Positions 62,193 to 64,000 of a stretch of DNA of 64,000 nt are shown here, piece by piece; positions within the stretch are counted from its first letter, which is position 1; each line of letters begins with the position of its first letter. This DNA comes from Filobasidium wieringae (lineage: Eukaryota; Basidiomycota; Tremellomycetes; Filobasidiales; Filobasidiaceae), in contig BCIV01000004.1 of NCBI GenBank assembly GCA_001600055.1, forward strand, positions 980,430 through 1,044,429, read 5' to 3'. Below the pieces are notes generated by a model. The model was given only the letters and a program-made list of their open reading frames with translations, had not been told where the DNA came from and did not search any database. The translations under genes and the position numbers were made by a program.

Positions 62193-62455
62193 TTACTTGT
62201 TGGGGTTGTTGCCTTGAGGGAACTTGGGAATCAGCTTTGTGCCCAAGTCCTTGAAGTCCACCCGCGTCGGATGGAAGACTGGCTTCTTGTCTGTAGCGGT
62301 AGAGCCCGCGGCTTCAGAATGAGATCAAAATTAGTTTCTCATTGCTAATAACCCATTTTCGTGTGCATTGACCTACCTGAGGATTTATCGGTTCTAGCCA
62401 TGCTAAGAGCGGTGCTCCAAGTACTACCGCTACCGATGGAAGACTTGTCAGACAT
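62193..62455 (-). CDS. Small two-exon hypothetical protein (65 aa)
   Basis: Exons (minus) 62377-62455 and 62193-62311; 198 bases, 65 aa, joined by a GTAGGT/TGAAG intron with correct phase. It reads MSDKSSIGSGSTWSTALSMA, then TDKKPVFHPTRVDFKDLG and ends KLIPKFPQGNNPNK. A TATATAA-type box lies on the minus strand near 62566-62573, about 110 bases upstream of the start, with a CT/AG-rich leader. No family recognised. The second exon is hydrophilic with evenly spaced aromatic residues, unlike random sequence. It is too short for ordinary ORF listing. Confidence 0.55.
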
Positions 62456-63093
62456 AATCGACTTGTAGGTTGTTCTTGTGGGTCTGGTTGAGGCGAGGTA
62501 GGTGTGATTGATATTGTTCCTCAATCCAATTCAACCGTCTTTTTCCCACATTCTGGCTCGGTTTATATAGCCCATCCAGAGCTGTACAGTGGCGTTAAGA
62601 CGGCTTATTGTTATGGAAGGAGGTATGCAGTTGCGATAGGGGTAACACCTGTAAGCGAGTTGACTTGCACGTTTGAGCGATTCGTGCTAGAATGACGATT
62701 TGGAGGAAAAAGGAAGGTAATTCGAATGTGCTAGAAATTTTCGTGGAGGAACGTGTGATGCTGAACCCTATCCGTGAACGTTATTGACTCTTATCGACAA
62801 GCGGCCCTCCAAGTAAAGAGGAGTAAGGGGGACGGAATTGTCGCGCGTGAGTCGCAATGGCGACTCGACCGTCAAGGTGGAGAGCGATCTTTCGAATGCA
62901 AAAATAACAGGAAAAGTAGGGAGGTAAGTCCGATCGATATTCAGATATCACAAATGGTAGAGTGGTGAGAAGCTCGACAACGTCTTTTACAAACAAAATC
63001 GCTGGGAATACGCGCCACATCCGTCATAGAGAAATCGATCATGAGATTGATTTGTTTCCCATTCTGAACTTCCTAGGAAGATACAAGCGGGTA
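62456..63093. promoter_or_regulatory. Intergenic region upstream of the 65-aa gene
   Basis: 638 bases: promoter of the 65-aa gene on the right-hand side of its start (TATA-like element near 62566), then the 3' flank of the next minus-strand gene. No coding exon or RNA recognised. Confidence 0.4.
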
Positions 63094-63789
63094 CTATGGT
63101 CGTAATAGACCTCGATCCGTTTGAATCTCTGCGTAGGCGATCTTGTCGGCCCACCATACGGTATTCTCCAGAACTTCCATATAATCACTGCCGCGCTCCA
63201 ACTGTGCCAACTCTAGATACTTCGACTTGGCTTCATCGGCTCGATCTCTCAAGTTAGTTTGAGCTAGCTTTCTAGCAGCATTTTCTGATGGCTTGGTTGT
63301 AGGGTAGGACGATATGAGGAACGCTAACAGATGGTATAGATCTTGAGCTTGCAATTCTCCACCCTTCCAGCTTTCGGGAGCGTCGATATGATCTGGTACC
63401 GAACGGTCCGGAGAGACAACTGAATTCAAGTAATCTTGAACGGGTACGGGAGCCGTCCCTAAAAGCTCGGCATGGGTTGACATCGACGGTCTGGCAGGTT
63501 GCGTGAATGACTGAGGGGTGTCTCTGTCATGGGTGGAAGTTGTTGAGGCCGAATCAGTAAGAGGATTAGTCCCTGCGTAATACTCGTCCCATTGTGCCTC
63601 TGTCTCGTTCGCTCCCTCCTCCGAAATTTGGGTTATGCTGCCAGATGAAGGAGGTCGAGTTTGAGTCGACCTATTTGCAGAAGGGCTGGACGAGAGGCTG
63701 CCTCCTGCAAAAACTGACAGCCTCTTTGGAACCTTCGTCCGGGTTACTGGTCGCTGATTTGTGGCAGAAACGCACTTTCCCGAGCCGGA
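63094..63789 (-). CDS. Unrecognised protein, C-terminal exon (5' end unresolved)
   Basis: A 232-codon open exon running from an acceptor (TTTCTAG, exon top 63789) to TAG/TGA at 63094. It has no ATG until 63483, so the start must lie in an exon upstream, probably ending at the GTAAGA donor near 63842, or beyond the window. The first half is Ser/Thr/Pro-rich (RLSVFAGGSLSSSPSANRS); then AQWDEYYAGTNPL; the last 100 aa are helical (DLYHLLAFLISSYP, RKLAQTNLRDRADEAKSKYL, ENTVWWADKIAYAEI). I do not recognise the family. A TATATATA-like element at about 63938-63945 may be its promoter. Confidence 0.45.
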   Translation of the reverse strand, partial: SGSGKCVSATNQRPVTRTKVPKRLSVFAGGSLSSSPSANRSTQTRPPSSGSITQISEEGANETEAQWDEYYAGTNPLTDSASTTSTHDRDTPQSFTQPARPSMSTHAELLGTAPVPVQDYLNSVVSPDRSVPDHIDAPESWKGGELQAQDLYHLLAFLISSYPTTKPSENAARKLAQTNLRDRADEAKSKYLELAQLERGSDYMEVLENTVWWADKIAYAEIQTDRGLLRP

Positions 63790-64000
63790 CTAGAAATCTC
63801 TCGATCTGGGACCCATGACGTAGTGCTATGCGAGCTTCTTACAAGGGGTATTCGATTAGGACAGCCTTTTCGATGAATAAGGGATGAGTGGTGTGCAAAG
63901 GGAACACAAGCGAGAACGATCACGTTTTCGCTTGCTATATATACATTCTTTACTGACTCCGCGCCACATGAGTGATATGGTGAGAAGTGAAAAATGACGA
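63790..64000. other. Window edge: 5' flank of the unrecognised gene
   Basis: Contains a TATATATA-like element near 63938-63945 and short open frames on the minus strand (e.g. an ATG near 63970 reading MWRGVSKECIYSKRKRDR). The first exon of the gene at 63094-63789 is probably here, but I could not fix its limits. Confidence 0.35.

Overview
The window is nuclear DNA of a basidiomycete fungus. I infer a tremellomycete (Cryptococcus/Kwoniella-like), because genes are packed on both strands, most coding regions are cut by many short introns (about 45-75 bases, GTAAGT/GTGAGT donors), several exons are tiny, and the proteins read like yeast-form basidiomycete housekeeping genes. Nothing bacterial, viral or CRISPR-like is present. 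Exon coordinates were derived by hand from GT-AG signals and phase continuity; for most genes the summed exons are an exact multiple of three with no internal stop.

Layout, left to right: 3' part of a Mio/Sea4-like WD40 gene (-, cut by the window edge); the HOG-pathway MAPKKK SSK2 (+), whose spliced reading frame continues without a stop into an FAD synthase (FAD1), giving a predicted 1959-aa fusion; a 2.9-kb gene-poor stretch with a spliced-looking 5' leader for a CENP-B-type HTH protein (+); exocyst SEC15 (+); an intron-bearing tRNA-Ser(AGA); a formin-like GBD/FH3 protein lacking FH1/FH2 (-); palmitoyl-protein thioesterase PPT1 with an in-frame TAA (-); a FunK1-like pseudokinase (-); a Nur1/Mug154-like membrane protein (-); separase ESP1 (+); the TTC39/Iml2 protein (+); the MBOAT protein GUP1 (-); a possible 73-aa gene (-); ELG1/ATAD5 (+); BSD2/NDFIP (+); inositol pyrophosphate kinase/phosphatase ASP1/VIP1 (-); NUDCD1 (+); a small secreted Gly/Ala-rich protein (+); a YqjM-type old yellow enzyme (-); a 65-aa two-exon protein (-); and the 3' part of an unrecognised gene (-).

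There is no gene cluster in the bacterial sense. Related roles do recur: stress signalling (SSK2, ASP1), chromosome biology (separase, ELG1, perhaps the Nur1-like and CENP-B-like genes), secretion and membrane traffic (SEC15, BSD2, GUP1), and polarity (GBD/FH3). The most unusual signal is the SSK2-FAD1 read-through: the exon joining them has no usable start codon until 7432, no intergenic space exists, and the splice phase is preserved, so the two enzymes appear to be made as one polypeptide, or separated only by retention of one intron.
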